20,222 nucleotides of DNA from Lachnospiraceae bacterium (GTDB lineage Bacteria > Bacillota > Clostridia > Lachnospirales > Lachnospiraceae). The position numbers and the translations under genes were made by a program. Position 1 is the stretch's first letter. Every line of letters starts with the position of its first letter. The stretch is taken from the NCBI GenBank assembly GCA_900770225.1, contig CAAGJU010000286.1, positions 1 to 20,222 on the forward strand, given 5' to 3'. The notes under the pieces were generated by a model that saw only the letters and a program-made list of their open reading frames with translations, did not search any database and was not told the origin of the DNA. Below are positions 1 through 6,483 of the stretch, in pieces.

Positions 1-42
1 ACGTTGCACTTGTGCAAAAGTGGGTGAATGACTTATTGACAC

Positions 43-123
43 GCCCCCTCAGCGAGGGCGTAGTGGGGCGAAGCCACATGAGAGCCCGAGCTGAGGGAGG
101 ATCGCGAGAGCGCGTAGCGATCC
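43..123. repeat. GC-rich hairpin repeat upstream of the sigma-like gene
   Basis: Two adjacent inverted repeats are visible. CCCTCAGC (46-53) pairs with GCTGAGGG (90-97), and this pairing continues inward as an imperfect GGGC/GCCC. Between them lies a small hairpin with a GAA loop (GTGG..GC-GAA-GCCAC, about 63-76). A second hairpin has GGATCGC (99-105) pairing with GCGATCC (117-123). The GAA-capped small stem resembles those at 2961-2977, 8336-8350 and 20127-20143, so I group it loosely with that hairpin family. The window edge may cut the element. Confidence 0.5.
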
Positions 124-175
124 GGTTATCATACTTATGACACCTGTATCATGTGATTCTATTCAGGGGAAAGTT

Positions 176-1000
176 ATGACAAAAAATGAACTGAACGACA
201 AATTGCAGCAGCTGGTCCGCGAGGCAGCAGCCGGAGACGGGCATATTCAGCGGAGCGAGGTGGAAAAATGTTTCGGCGGCGAACATTTTTCTCCGGAGCA
301 GATCGATATGGTGTGCGAATTCCTGCTCTCACGCAGTGTGATCGTGGACGGTTACATCAGGCAGGAGCAGAAGAATGCACCGGCAGCTGAGGAAAAACCG
401 GAAGTCTCCTGGACGGAGGAAGAGCAGAAATGGCTGGATATGTATGAGACAGATCTCGCTGCCGTGCGCCCGGAGAAGCCCGGTGAGTGGGATCAGCTGA
501 TGGACGATCTCCGCAGCGATGCGGCAGCCGGTGCGAAAAGGCGGATCTCAGAGATTTTTCTGCCCGAGGTTCTGAAGATCGCCAAAGAAATGTATCAGCC
601 TGGCGTCATTCTGCAGGATGTGATCCAGGAGGGAAATCTGCAGCTTGTGCTTTTTGCGGATCAGATCGATCCTGCCGGTGCTGCAGACGAAGCTTCTGTG
701 AGGAAGGACCTGGAGACGGAGCTCCGTGAGAGCATGCAGGCTTATCTGGCTGCACAGAGCGAGGTTCACGCGCGCGACAGCAAACTCGTCCGCAAAGCGG
801 AAGATTTTCACGACGGTGTTGAGACGCTGAAAAATGAATACGGCCGCAAGGTCTACCTGGATGAGGCGGCAGATTTTATGAACATCAGCGAGGACGAAGC
901 GGAGGCGATTCTGCGTCTGACCGGGGACCAGGTGCCGGATGATACGGAAAACGGCAATGCGCAGAACGGCGGAGTCCCAGACGGACCTGCCAAAGGGTAA
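176..1000 (+). CDS. Sigma-70-like protein lacking promoter-recognition regions
   Basis: A 274-aa protein. The start is ATG 176, preceded by AGGGGA (165-170); the in-frame ATG at 137 has no ribosome site. Read by eye, it follows the housekeeping sigma-70 order. Residues about 1-60 resemble region 1.1 (SPEQIDMVCEFL). Residues about 120-167 resemble regions 2.1-2.2 (AKRRISE.., KIAKEMY, DVIQEGN), the helix that in real sigma factors contacts the RNA polymerase beta-prime clamp. Residues about 203-257 resemble region 3 (YGRKVYLDEAADFMNISEDEAEAI). The expected regions 2.3-2.4 are replaced by an acidic stretch without the paired tryptophans and basic residues used for -10 melting and recognition. 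The protein ends after region 3, so region 4 is absent. It may therefore bind core polymerase without reading promoters, as an anti-sigma, decoy or half of a split sigma. The function is inference; the resemblance is what I see. It is followed by a terminator and appears monocistronic. Confidence 0.72.
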   Translation: MTKNELNDKLQQLVREAAAGDGHIQRSEVEKCFGGEHFSPEQIDMVCEFLLSRSVIVDGYIRQEQKNAPAAEEKPEVSWTEEEQKWLDMYETDLAAVRPEKPGEWDQLMDDLRSDAAAGAKRRISEIFLPEVLKIAKEMYQPGVILQDVIQEGNLQLVLFADQIDPAGAADEASVRKDLETELRESMQAYLAAQSEVHARDSKLVRKAEDFHDGVETLKNEYGRKVYLDEAADFMNISEDEAEAILRLTGDQVPDDTENGNAQNGGVPDGPAKG

Positions 1001-1097
1001 ACATAAAAATAAAAGTTTTTCACAAATCAGCGTAATAAAGAAGTACTCAGGAATAAATGCTTGAAGAATAAGCGTCCGATATATTGCGGAAGATACG

Positions 1098-1127
1098 GGG
1101 AAGGGTCATGAAGATCCTTCCCTTTTT
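1098..1127 (+). terminator. Rho-independent terminator of the sigma-like gene
   Basis: GGGAAGGGTC (1098-1107) pairs with GATCCTTCCC (1113-1122) with one G.T pair. A 5-nt loop separates them and TTTTT follows at 1123-1127. It lies about 100 nt after the stop codon at 1000. Confidence 0.85.
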
Positions 1128-1278
1128 GTGTTTTATTTCCACGTCACTTGATGCTTATACAGCGTTGCTGCGTCAAGCGGACGCGGTGTTTGCCTCGCGG
1201 TATTCAAGGATACGGCTTACTGGCCGCGCGTACCCCAAAACTGTCTTCGTGTTGACGTTCAATACAAAAATTTGTGTC
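1128..1278. other. Gap between terminator and cysK promoter
   Basis: I find no credible gene here. The open frame from 1084 has no ribosome site and runs through the terminator. The only structure seen is an 11-bp inverted repeat, GCTGCGTCAAG (1167-1177) with CTTGACGCAGC (1278-1288), whose right arm overlaps the -35 box of the cysK promoter. Confidence 0.4.
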
Positions 1279-1307
1279 TTGACGCAGCTATGGTAAACTG
1301 CTATAAT
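1279..1307 (+). promoter_or_regulatory. cysK promoter
   Basis: TTGACG (1279-1284), a 17-bp spacer and TATAAT (1302-1307) make this one of the best sigma-A promoters in the window. Transcription should start near 1314, giving a leader of about 120 nt before cysK. Confidence 0.85.
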
Positions 1308-1313
1308 CCTATC

Positions 1314-1327
1314 TATCAGATATGATA
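1314..1327. promoter_or_regulatory. Possible operator at the cysK transcription start
   Basis: TATCA-GATA-TGATA is a perfect 5-bp inverted repeat with a 4-bp spacer, placed on the expected +1 just after the -10 box. A second candidate lies downstream: the direct repeat GGAATTTA/GGAATTA at 1340-1353. Either could bind the Rrf2-type repressor encoded after cysK. The link is inference from position; I do not claim a match to a known consensus. Confidence 0.4.
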
Positions 1328-1434
1328 AATAAAGATTTGGGAATTTAGGAATTAGCACAGCGATAGAACAGACAATCTTCCCCGACCGGAAAACGAAAAT
1401 ATTTTTTCAGGGAAGACAGACAAGGAGGAAAACT

Positions 1435-2367
1435 ATGGGCAGGATTTACAGCAGCACAACAGAACTCGTCGGAAAAACACCTCTGGTCGAGCTTAAAAAG
1501 TTCGAGAAGAAATATGACCTGAAGGCAAGACTTCTCGTTAAGCTGGAGTATTTCAACCCGGCGGGATCTGTCAAGGACAGAATCGCAAAAGCAATGGTTG
1601 AGGATATGGAGAAGAGCGGCAAGCTGAAACCTGGCGCCACCATTGTAGAGCCCACATCCGGAAATACCGGTATCGGACTTGCATTCATCGCTGCAGCGAA
1701 GGGATATCATCTGATCCTCACCATGCCGGAGACGATGAGCGTTGAGAGAAGAAATATTCTGAAAGCCTACGGCGCAGAAATCGTTCTGACGGACGGAAGC
1801 AAGGGAATGACAGGCGCCATTGCAAAGGCCAATGAAATTGTCGCTGCCACACCGGGTGCTGTACTGGCCGGACAGTTTGATAACCCGGCTAACCCGAAGG
1901 CTCATTATGAGACAACCGGACCGGAGATCTGGGAAGATTCTGACGGATCCGTTGATTACTTCCTGGCTGGTGTCGGCACAGGCGGTACACTGACCGGTAC
2001 CGGCAAATATCTGAAGGAGAAAAAGCCTTCTGTCAAAGTCATCGCTATCGAGCCTGCTACATCACCTGTTCTCTCAGCAGGTCATGGCGGACCTCACAAG
2101 ATTCAGGGTATCGGCGCCGGCTTCGTACCGACTGTCCTGGATCAGAAGATCTATGATGAGGTCATCACCGTAGACAATGAAAAACCGTTTGAGACAGCAA
2201 AAGAGCTGGCACATCTCGAAGGCGTACTGGTTGGTATTTCTTCCGGTGCAGCGCTGTATGCGGCACTGCAGGTAGCCCAGAGACCGGAAGCTGAAGGCAA
2301 GACGATTGTTGCGCTTCTTCCGGACAGTGGCGACAGATATTACTCCACAGCGCTTTTTGAAAACTGA
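1435..2367 (+). CDS. cysK: Cysteine synthase (O-acetylserine sulfhydrylase)
   Basis: PLP enzyme of 310 aa, the usual length, which converts O-acetylserine and sulfide to cysteine and acetate in the cytoplasm. The PLP lysine is Lys47 in NPAGSVKDR. The substrate loop is PTSGNTG (73-79), the phosphate-binding loop is GTGGT (181-185), GISSGA is at 267-272, and the C-terminal LPDSGDRYYST motif (295-305) is typical of CysK rather than cystathionine beta-synthase. The start ATG 1435 has AAGGAGG (1422-1428) at good spacing. It is driven by the promoter at 1279. The Rrf2-family gene starts 11 nt after its stop, and the ribosome site of that gene overlaps the cysK stop codon, so the two are very likely cotranscribed and autoregulated by cysteine or Fe-S status. 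No serine acetyltransferase gene is next to it. Confidence 0.95.
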   Translation: MGRIYSSTTELVGKTPLVELKKFEKKYDLKARLLVKLEYFNPAGSVKDRIAKAMVEDMEKSGKLKPGATIVEPTSGNTGIGLAFIAAAKGYHLILTMPETMSVERRNILKAYGAEIVLTDGSKGMTGAIAKANEIVAATPGAVLAGQFDNPANPKAHYETTGPEIWEDSDGSVDYFLAGVGTGGTLTGTGKYLKEKKPSVKVIAIEPATSPVLSAGHGGPHKIQGIGAGFVPTVLDQKIYDEVITVDNEKPFETAKELAHLEGVLVGISSGAALYAALQVAQRPEAEGKTIVALLPDSGDRYYSTALFEN

Positions 2368-2378
2368 GGTAATTTTTT

Positions 2379-2813
2379 ATGAAAATTTCAACGAAGGGCC
2401 GATATGCTCTGCGGATGATGCTGGATATTGCGCAGAATGACACGGGTGAACCCGTGCGGATCAAGGATATCTCGGCAAGACAGGGAATTTCGCTGAAATA
2501 TCTGGAGCAGATTGTGACGCTTCTCGTGCGTGCGGGATATCTGAGAAGTGTCCGTGGTCCGCAGGGAGGATATCACCTGTCGAAAAAGCCTTCCGAATAC
2601 AGAGTCGGGGATATCCTCCGGGTAACCGAGGGAAGCCTCGTCCCTGTAGAATGTCTGATGGATGAGGAAAATACCTGTGAAAGAGCTTCGATCTGTGTAA
2701 CACTCAGATTGTGGAAAGAACTCGATCAGGCGATCACATCCGTAGTGGACAAGTACACACTGGAAGATCTGATGCAATGGGGCATGGAGATGGCTGACAA
2801 TTACGTCATCTGA
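2379..2813 (+). CDS. Rrf2-family regulator, IscR/CymR type
   Basis: A DNA-binding repressor of 144 aa. It opens with MKISTKGRYALRMMLDIA, the classic Rrf2 N-terminus. The winged helix-turn-helix spans about residues 26-66 (IKDISARQGISLKYLEQI, then the wing VRGPQGGYHL). It carries three cysteines, Cys92, Cys100 and Cys106, in the place where E. coli IscR binds its [2Fe-2S] cluster; the Bacillus sulfur regulator CymR does not use such a cluster. It could therefore sense Fe-S state, or, given its place directly behind cysK, the cysteine/OAS state through a CysK complex as CymR does. The ribosome site GAGG (2366-2369) overlaps the end of cysK. It is followed directly by a strong terminator. The family call is firm; the ligand is open. 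Confidence 0.9.
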   Translation: MKISTKGRYALRMMLDIAQNDTGEPVRIKDISARQGISLKYLEQIVTLLVRAGYLRSVRGPQGGYHLSKKPSEYRVGDILRVTEGSLVPVECLMDEENTCERASICVTLRLWKELDQAITSVVDKYTLEDLMQWGMEMADNYVI

Positions 2814-2828
2814 TGCAGACAAAGTTAT

Positions 2829-2864
2829 GCCGCCGACAGTGAATCATGCTGCCGGCGGCTTTTT
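2829..2864 (+). terminator. Terminator of the cysK operon
   Basis: GCCGCCGACAG (2829-2839) pairs with CTGCCGGCGGC (2849-2859) with one mismatch, followed by TTTTT (2860-2864). It lies 16 nt after the Rrf2 gene. Confidence 0.9.
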
Positions 2865-2875
2865 CTGTATAAGTC

Positions 2876-2940
2876 CGTCGCATGCCAGAGGCGGACTGCA
2901 CACCCGAAGGGTGCGCAAGACCGCCTATGGCTTTGCGACG
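2876..2940. repeat. 65-bp near-perfect palindrome with GAA loop
   Basis: The arms are CGTCGCA (2876-2882) with TGCGACG (2934-2940), then GCCAGAGGCGG with CCGCCTATGGC (one mismatch), then an inner stem CACCC-GAA-GGGTG. This is a nested hairpin capped by GAA. It sits between the cysK terminator and the tRNA terminator, outside any gene. Confidence 0.7.
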
Positions 2941-2943
2941 ATA

Positions 2944-2995
2944 ACAGGTATGAGCATGGAGCGATGCGAAGCAGCGCGAGAATGCGAATGCCTGT
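2944..2995. repeat. GAA-loop hairpin, copy of the one at 20115-20157
   Basis: The outer arms are ACAGG (2944-2948) and CCTGT (2991-2995). The inner stem is GCGATGC-GAA-GCAGCGC (2961-2977). The flanks TATGAGCATGGAGC (2949-2962) and GCGAGAATGCGAAT (2975-2988) recur at 20115-20128 and 20142-20155, but the stem there is GCTTTGC-GAA-GCAAAGC. Confidence 0.7.
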
Positions 2996-3060
2996 AGCGA
3001 CGCGAGAGCACGCAGTGCGGAGCGGCGCGTAGACTTATACAGTATGTAGCACGATTTACC

Positions 3061-3083
3061 GTATTAAGCCGTCGACGCGCAGG
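3061..3083 (+). repeat. 23-bp exact repeat, also at 20033-20055
   Basis: The stretch beginning GTATTAAGCCGTCGAC is identical over 23 bp at both places, and a few bases upstream also match (TTTAC before each, with one C/T difference). In both places it lies within a GC-rich hairpin cluster: after the hairpins here, before them at the window end. Confidence 0.75.
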
Positions 3084-3100
3084 AGATATTTGCTCGCACG

Positions 3101-3151
3101 AAAAAACAGCCGGTATTCCGATGCAGGATCTGCACTGAAATACCGGCTGTT
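3101..3151 (-). terminator. Terminator of the glycine tRNA transcript
   Basis: Read on the minus strand, a perfect 13-bp stem (+ strand 3139-3151 with 3105-3117) is followed by six T residues (A run at 3101-3106 on the + strand). It lies 5 nt beyond the discriminator base of tRNA-Gly(GCC). Confidence 0.9.
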
Positions 3152-3155
3152 TACG

Positions 3156-3227
3156 AGCGCGAGACGGGATTCGAACCCGCGACCCCGACCTTGGCAAGGT
3201 CGTACTCCACCCCTGAGCCACTCGCGC
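3156..3227 (-). tRNA. tRNA-Gly (GCC)
   Basis: The minus strand folds as a full cloverleaf. The acceptor stem is GCGCGAG with CTCGCGC, the D-arm contains GGCTCAGGGGTGG, the anticodon stem is CGACC/GGTCG with loop TTGCCAA (anticodon GCC at 3195-3193), and the T-arm contains GGTTCGAATCC. The discriminator is U, as expected for glycine tRNA. CCA is not encoded and must be added after transcription. It reads GGC and GGU codons and lies downstream of tRNA-Gly(UCC) in the same transcript. Confidence 0.95.
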
Positions 3228-3236
3228 ATATATAAG

Positions 3237-3307
3237 AGCAGGTGATGGGAATCGAACCCACGTATCCAGCTTGGAAGGCTGGTGTTCTACCATTGAACTA
3301 CACCTGC
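3237..3307 (-). tRNA. tRNA-Gly (UCC)
   Basis: Minus-strand cloverleaf. The acceptor stem is GCAGGTG with CACCTGC, the D-arm contains AGTTCAATGGTAGAAC, the anticodon stem is CCAGC/GCTGG with loop CTTCCAA (anticodon TCC at 3275-3273), and the T-arm contains GGTTCGATTCC. The discriminator is U and CCA is not encoded. It reads GGA and GGG codons. A 9-bp spacer separates it from tRNA-Gly(GCC). Confidence 0.95.
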
Positions 3308-3359
3308 AGAAGCGACATCACATCGCCAGACGGACCTTTATTTCTGCCGTCGATTCCCT

Positions 3360-3388
3360 ACTATACACTATCCTTCCTCAAATTGCAA
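3360..3388 (-). promoter_or_regulatory. Promoter of the tRNA-Gly pair
   Basis: On the minus strand TTGCAA (+ strand 3388-3383), a 17-bp spacer and TATAGT (3365-3360) stand about 50 nt ahead of tRNA-Gly(UCC). Confidence 0.75.
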
Positions 3389-3508
3389 ACGTTTTGTATA
3401 AGTCTGCCGCATCTGGAAAAAATGCGCTCATGGGTGTAATATGGGCGACAGTATGAACAGAACAGGCTGCGAACCGGACGACGGCAGGCCGCATGGAGGA
3501 ATCCGCCA

Positions 3509-4114
3509 TTGATCACTTCATTATTGAATAATTTCACCTCGGAAATCCGCATGCTGATGGCTGCCGTGAGCTTTGTCCTGGCTCTTTTTCAGATTTTCGG
3601 CGGATATAAAATGCTGCGAGGCTGGATCTCCGCAGGCGCTTTTCTGATCGGTTTTGCCTGTGGCTTTGCTCTTACGGCATCCGTATCTCCGAATGCAGTT
3701 TTCTGGATCAGAATCCTCGTCGGCCTGATCATCGGCTCGTTTTTCGGCTGGGCTGCCTGGAAGATCTATCTGATTGCCGTGTTTGTCTACTGCGGCGCAT
3801 TCGGCGCGGCCCTTGTATCCGACCTGCCATTTCCGGAGACACAGGTGTGGAGTGTGGTATCCATTATCATCTGCGTAGCCGCATTTGCCGTCGTCGGCCT
3901 TCTGTCTGTCCGTTTCAGCCGTCCGACCATTATTATCGCGACAACTGTCGGCGGGGCCAGTATAGCCGTCAATGCCATGACGGTCCTCGGCATTGACATC
4001 GCATCCACAGAGGCAACCAGAGTTTTCTGTTTCATTATTTTTGTTGTGGCAGGTCTGGTCGTTCAGTTCCTCACGACCGGCGGCATCAGAGAAAAAAGAC
4101 GCCGTCGCAGATGA
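3509..4114 (+). CDS. Multi-pass membrane protein, DUF4203-like
   Basis: A 201-aa integral membrane protein starting at TTG 3509, chosen because GGAGGA (3495-3500) stands 8 nt before it. I count six or seven hydrophobic segments, about residues 15-32, 38-57, 66-81, 86-103, 114-130, 138-158 and 168-188. The C-terminus is strongly basic (REKRRRRR), which suggests a cytoplasmic tail. The repeated small-residue helix pattern (GGYKMLRGWISAGAFLIGF; GLIIGSFFGWAAW) resembles the DUF4203/TMEM198-like family, whose function is not known. It is followed by a 20-bp tandem repeat and alr. Nothing in the sequence shows a substrate. Confidence 0.75.
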   Translation: MITSLLNNFTSEIRMLMAAVSFVLALFQIFGGYKMLRGWISAGAFLIGFACGFALTASVSPNAVFWIRILVGLIIGSFFGWAAWKIYLIAVFVYCGAFGAALVSDLPFPETQVWSVVSIIICVAAFAVVGLLSVRFSRPTIIIATTVGGASIAVNAMTVLGIDIASTEATRVFCFIIFVVAGLVVQFLTTGGIREKRRRRR

Positions 4115-4137
4115 GATGCAACAGACGAACCGTATGA

Positions 4138-4236
4138 CAGAATAACTGATCAAACGGCAGGATAACTGATCAAAGGACAGAATAACAGATCAACGGCAGA
4201 ATTACTGATCAAACGGCAGAATGACGGATTAAATGC
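4138..4236 (+). repeat. 20-bp tandem repeat, five units
   Basis: Units start at 4138, 4158, 4178, 4197 and 4217, with the form CAGAATAACTGATCAAACGG. Each of the first four contains the palindrome TGATCA or the variant AGATCA; the last unit is degenerate. The third unit is 19 bp. It fills the gap between the membrane protein and alr. Confidence 0.85.
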
Positions 4237-4255
4237 GGAAGATAGGGATCCGCAT
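4233..4255 (+). promoter_or_regulatory. Small hairpin in the alr leader
   Basis: ATGCGGA (4233-4239) pairs with TCCGCAT (4249-4255) around a 9-nt loop, 27 nt before the alr ribosome site. There is no T-run, so it is not a terminator. It could affect mRNA stability or translation. Confidence 0.35.
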
Positions 4256-4290
4256 AACATAAAAACGGGTAAAAATATCGGAAGGAAGCA

Positions 4291-5433
4291 ATGATCATGG
4301 AGAAATATTATCGCACCTATGCAGAAGTATCGCTGAAAGCCATTGAACATAATGTGGAGGAGGCCGCAAAGAGGATACTGCCGGGAACAAAGATCCTCGC
4401 TATCGTCAAAGCGGATGCCTACGGACATGGCGCGGTGCGGGTCGCAAAGGATCTCGAGAACCGTGTTGATTTTTACGGCGTGGCTACGCTGGAAGAGGGA
4501 ATCGAACTGTATGAGGCCGGCATCCGGAAGCCGATCCTCTGCCTCGGCTACATTTCTCCACGCGAATTCGGGGAGATGATCCGGGCGGACATCCGGCCAA
4601 GCATCTTCCACAGAGATGATGCGCTTGCACTGGACCACGAGGCGGAAAAGCTCGGTAAAAAAGCAAAGTACCATATCGCCCTCGATACCGGCATGACCAG
4701 GATCGGTTTTCAGGTGACGGAGCAGGATGCGGATACGATCGCGGAGATCGCGGCGCTTCCCCATATTGAACTGGAGGGCATGTTTACGCATCTGTCATGC
4801 TGCGACCAGCAGGATCAGACCTACTCGAAGGAGCAGTTCGCCCGCTATGACCGCATGCTCGCCATGCTGAAGGAGCGGAATGTGCGGATCCCGATCCGCC
4901 ATGTGAGCAACAGTGCTGCCGTGGAGGAATTCGATGCACAGGAGCCGCATCGGTTTGACATGGTCCGCCTCGGTATTACCAATTACGGCTGCTATCCGTC
5001 AGAGGATGTGCAGAAGCAGAATCTCGACCTGATCCCTGCGCTGCAGTGGCGGGCGCACGTGATCCATGTAAAAAATGTAGGCCCGGGCGTCGGGGTCAGC
5101 TACGGCGCAACGTATGTGACCAGCCGGCCGGAGACGAAGATTGCCACGCTGTCAGTCGGCTATGCGGACGGCTATCCGCGTGCTCTTTCAGGGAAGGGAA
5201 GAGTTCTGATCCACGGTCAGTATGCGCCGATCCTCGGCAGAGTCTGCATGGACCAGATGATGGTCGATGTGACGGATATTCCGGATGTAAAGGTCGAGGA
5301 TGTCGTCACGCTGGTCGGGCACGACGGAAATGGCCTCATTCCGATAGAAGAGATCGCCGATGCATCGTGCCGCTTCAATTATGAAATGCTCTGCAATATT
5401 TCCGGAAGGGTCGTACGGCTCTACGACAAATAA
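4291..5433 (+). CDS. alr: Alanine racemase
   Basis: Fold-type III PLP enzyme of 380 aa that interconverts L- and D-alanine for peptidoglycan in the cytoplasm. The PLP lysine is Lys40 (AIVKADAYGHG), and the second catalytic base is Tyr271 (GVSYGATY). The beta-alpha barrel fills residues 10-240 (FTHLSCCDQQD; RHVSNSAA; RLGITNYGCYPS). The C-terminal beta domain has GRVCMDQMMVDVT at 316-328. The length is normal. ATG 4291 is the default start, but ATG 4297 (MEKYYRTY) is equally possible with AAGGA at 4282-4286. The upstream gap holds the tandem repeat and a hairpin; I see no clear promoter. Confidence 0.95.
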   Translation: MIMEKYYRTYAEVSLKAIEHNVEEAAKRILPGTKILAIVKADAYGHGAVRVAKDLENRVDFYGVATLEEGIELYEAGIRKPILCLGYISPREFGEMIRADIRPSIFHRDDALALDHEAEKLGKKAKYHIALDTGMTRIGFQVTEQDADTIAEIAALPHIELEGMFTHLSCCDQQDQTYSKEQFARYDRMLAMLKERNVRIPIRHVSNSAAVEEFDAQEPHRFDMVRLGITNYGCYPSEDVQKQNLDLIPALQWRAHVIHVKNVGPGVGVSYGATYVTSRPETKIATLSVGYADGYPRALSGKGRVLIHGQYAPILGRVCMDQMMVDVTDIPDVKVEDVVTLVGHDGNGLIPIEEIADASCRFNYEMLCNISGRVVRLYDK

Positions 5434-5453
5434 ACGGCTGCACCGGTTTCTTC

Positions 5454-5482
5454 TTGCGTCACGGGGAAGAGTATGGTACGAT
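5454..5482 (+). promoter_or_regulatory. Promoter of the amino-acid ABC transporter
   Basis: TTGCGT (5454-5459), a 17-bp spacer and TACGAT (5477-5482) stand about 90 nt before the binding-protein gene. The fit to consensus is moderate. Confidence 0.55.
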
Positions 5483-5570
5483 AATTCGCGTGTTTTAGTT
5501 TGGTAAAGTGAGAACTCATTAAAGTGTATGCCTGCGGTACCCTGCGGGCAGCCCGGAAGGAGAAGAAACT

Positions 5571-6470
5571 ATGAAAAAGAACAAAGTGATCAGCTGTATT
5601 CTTGCGGCAGCTATGGTGATCGGTATGGCAGGATGCGGAAGCGCTTCCTCATCATCGGCAGCGGGCAGCGCAGCGTCCGGATCAGACACTGCTGCAGCAT
5701 CCACCGCAGAAGTAAAGGCTTCTTCCGCATCTGCTGCAGGCAGCAGTGCTTCCTCGGCGGACAGCGATGTGCAGTACATCAAGGATAAGGGAACGCTGAC
5801 GGTCGGCATCACGGATTTTGCACCGATGGATTACAAGGAAGACGGTTCAGATGAGTGGATCGGCTTTGATGCAGATCTGGCCAAGAAGGTTGCGGAGGAT
5901 CTTGGCGTTGACTGTGAATTTGTTGAGATCAACTGGGACAATAAGATTCTCGAGCTCGATAACAAGAGCATCGATGTGGTATGGAACGGTATGACGCTCA
6001 CCGATGAGGTAACCGGCTCCATGAACTGCACGGATCCTTATCTGCGCAATGCACAGACGGTTATTCTTCCTGCTGACAAAGTGGATCAGTACAAGGATGT
6101 TGACAGCATGAAGGATCTGAACTTCGCTGTAGAGTCCGGCTCCGCCGGCGAGCAGGCTGCGAAGGATAACGGGCTGACGAGTACGGCGATGTCCTCACAG
6201 GCAGATGCCCTGATGGAAGTGGAAGCCGGTACATCAGATGCCGCTATCATCGATCTGCTGATGGCAGGTGCCATGGTTGGTGATGGAACATCCTATCCGG
6301 ATCTCACGACCTCTGTAGAGCTCAGCAGTGAGGAATACGGCATTGGATGCCGCAAGGGATCGGATCTCACAGATTATATCAATGAAGAAATGTCAAAGTT
6401 CTATAAGGATGGATCGATTCAGGAGCTTGCCAAGAAGTACGGCGTACAGGATGCTCTGATCGAAAAGTAA
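5571..6470 (+). CDS. Amino-acid ABC transporter substrate-binding lipoprotein
   Basis: A 299-aa extracellular lipoprotein that captures a polar amino acid for the importer. It has a signal peptide with lipobox GMAGC, so Cys22 is the lipidated residue. Residues 23-62 form a flexible Ser/Ala-rich linker. The family 3 solute-binding domain spans about 65-299, opening with GTLTVGITDFAPMDY and followed by GFDADLAKKVAEDLG and IDVVWNGMTLTDE. The ligand cannot be read with confidence; glutamine, cystine or basic amino acids are all possible. AAGGAG (5557-5562) fixes the start. The permease follows after 13 nt, so they share a transcript. Confidence 0.93.
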   Translation: MKKNKVISCILAAAMVIGMAGCGSASSSSAAGSAASGSDTAAASTAEVKASSASAAGSSASSADSDVQYIKDKGTLTVGITDFAPMDYKEDGSDEWIGFDADLAKKVAEDLGVDCEFVEINWDNKILELDNKSIDVVWNGMTLTDEVTGSMNCTDPYLRNAQTVILPADKVDQYKDVDSMKDLNFAVESGSAGEQAAKDNGLTSTAMSSQADALMEVEAGTSDAAIIDLLMAGAMVGDGTSYPDLTTSVELSSEEYGIGCRKGSDLTDYINEEMSKFYKDGSIQELAKKYGVQDALIEK

Positions 6471-6483
6471 AGAGGTCGCGGAT

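Noticed and set aside
1084..1296. 70-aa frame in the gap before cysK
   Set aside because: It begins in the terminator hairpin and ends at the cysK promoter; no ribosome site.
1345..1905. 186-aa minus frame opposite cysK
   Set aside because: Antisense shadow with no ribosome site; cysK motifs are unambiguous.
2925..3293. 122-aa minus frame over the tRNAs
   Set aside because: It is made of tRNA-Gly and hairpin sequence (WVRFPSPA and VRIPSRAR are translated tRNA T-arms).
3521..4153. 210-aa minus frame opposite the membrane protein
   Set aside because: Antisense shadow; the plus frame has a ribosome site and a clear membrane pattern.
4138..4236. CRISPR array
   Set aside because: The 20-bp units are directly adjacent without unique spacers, and no cas gene is present.
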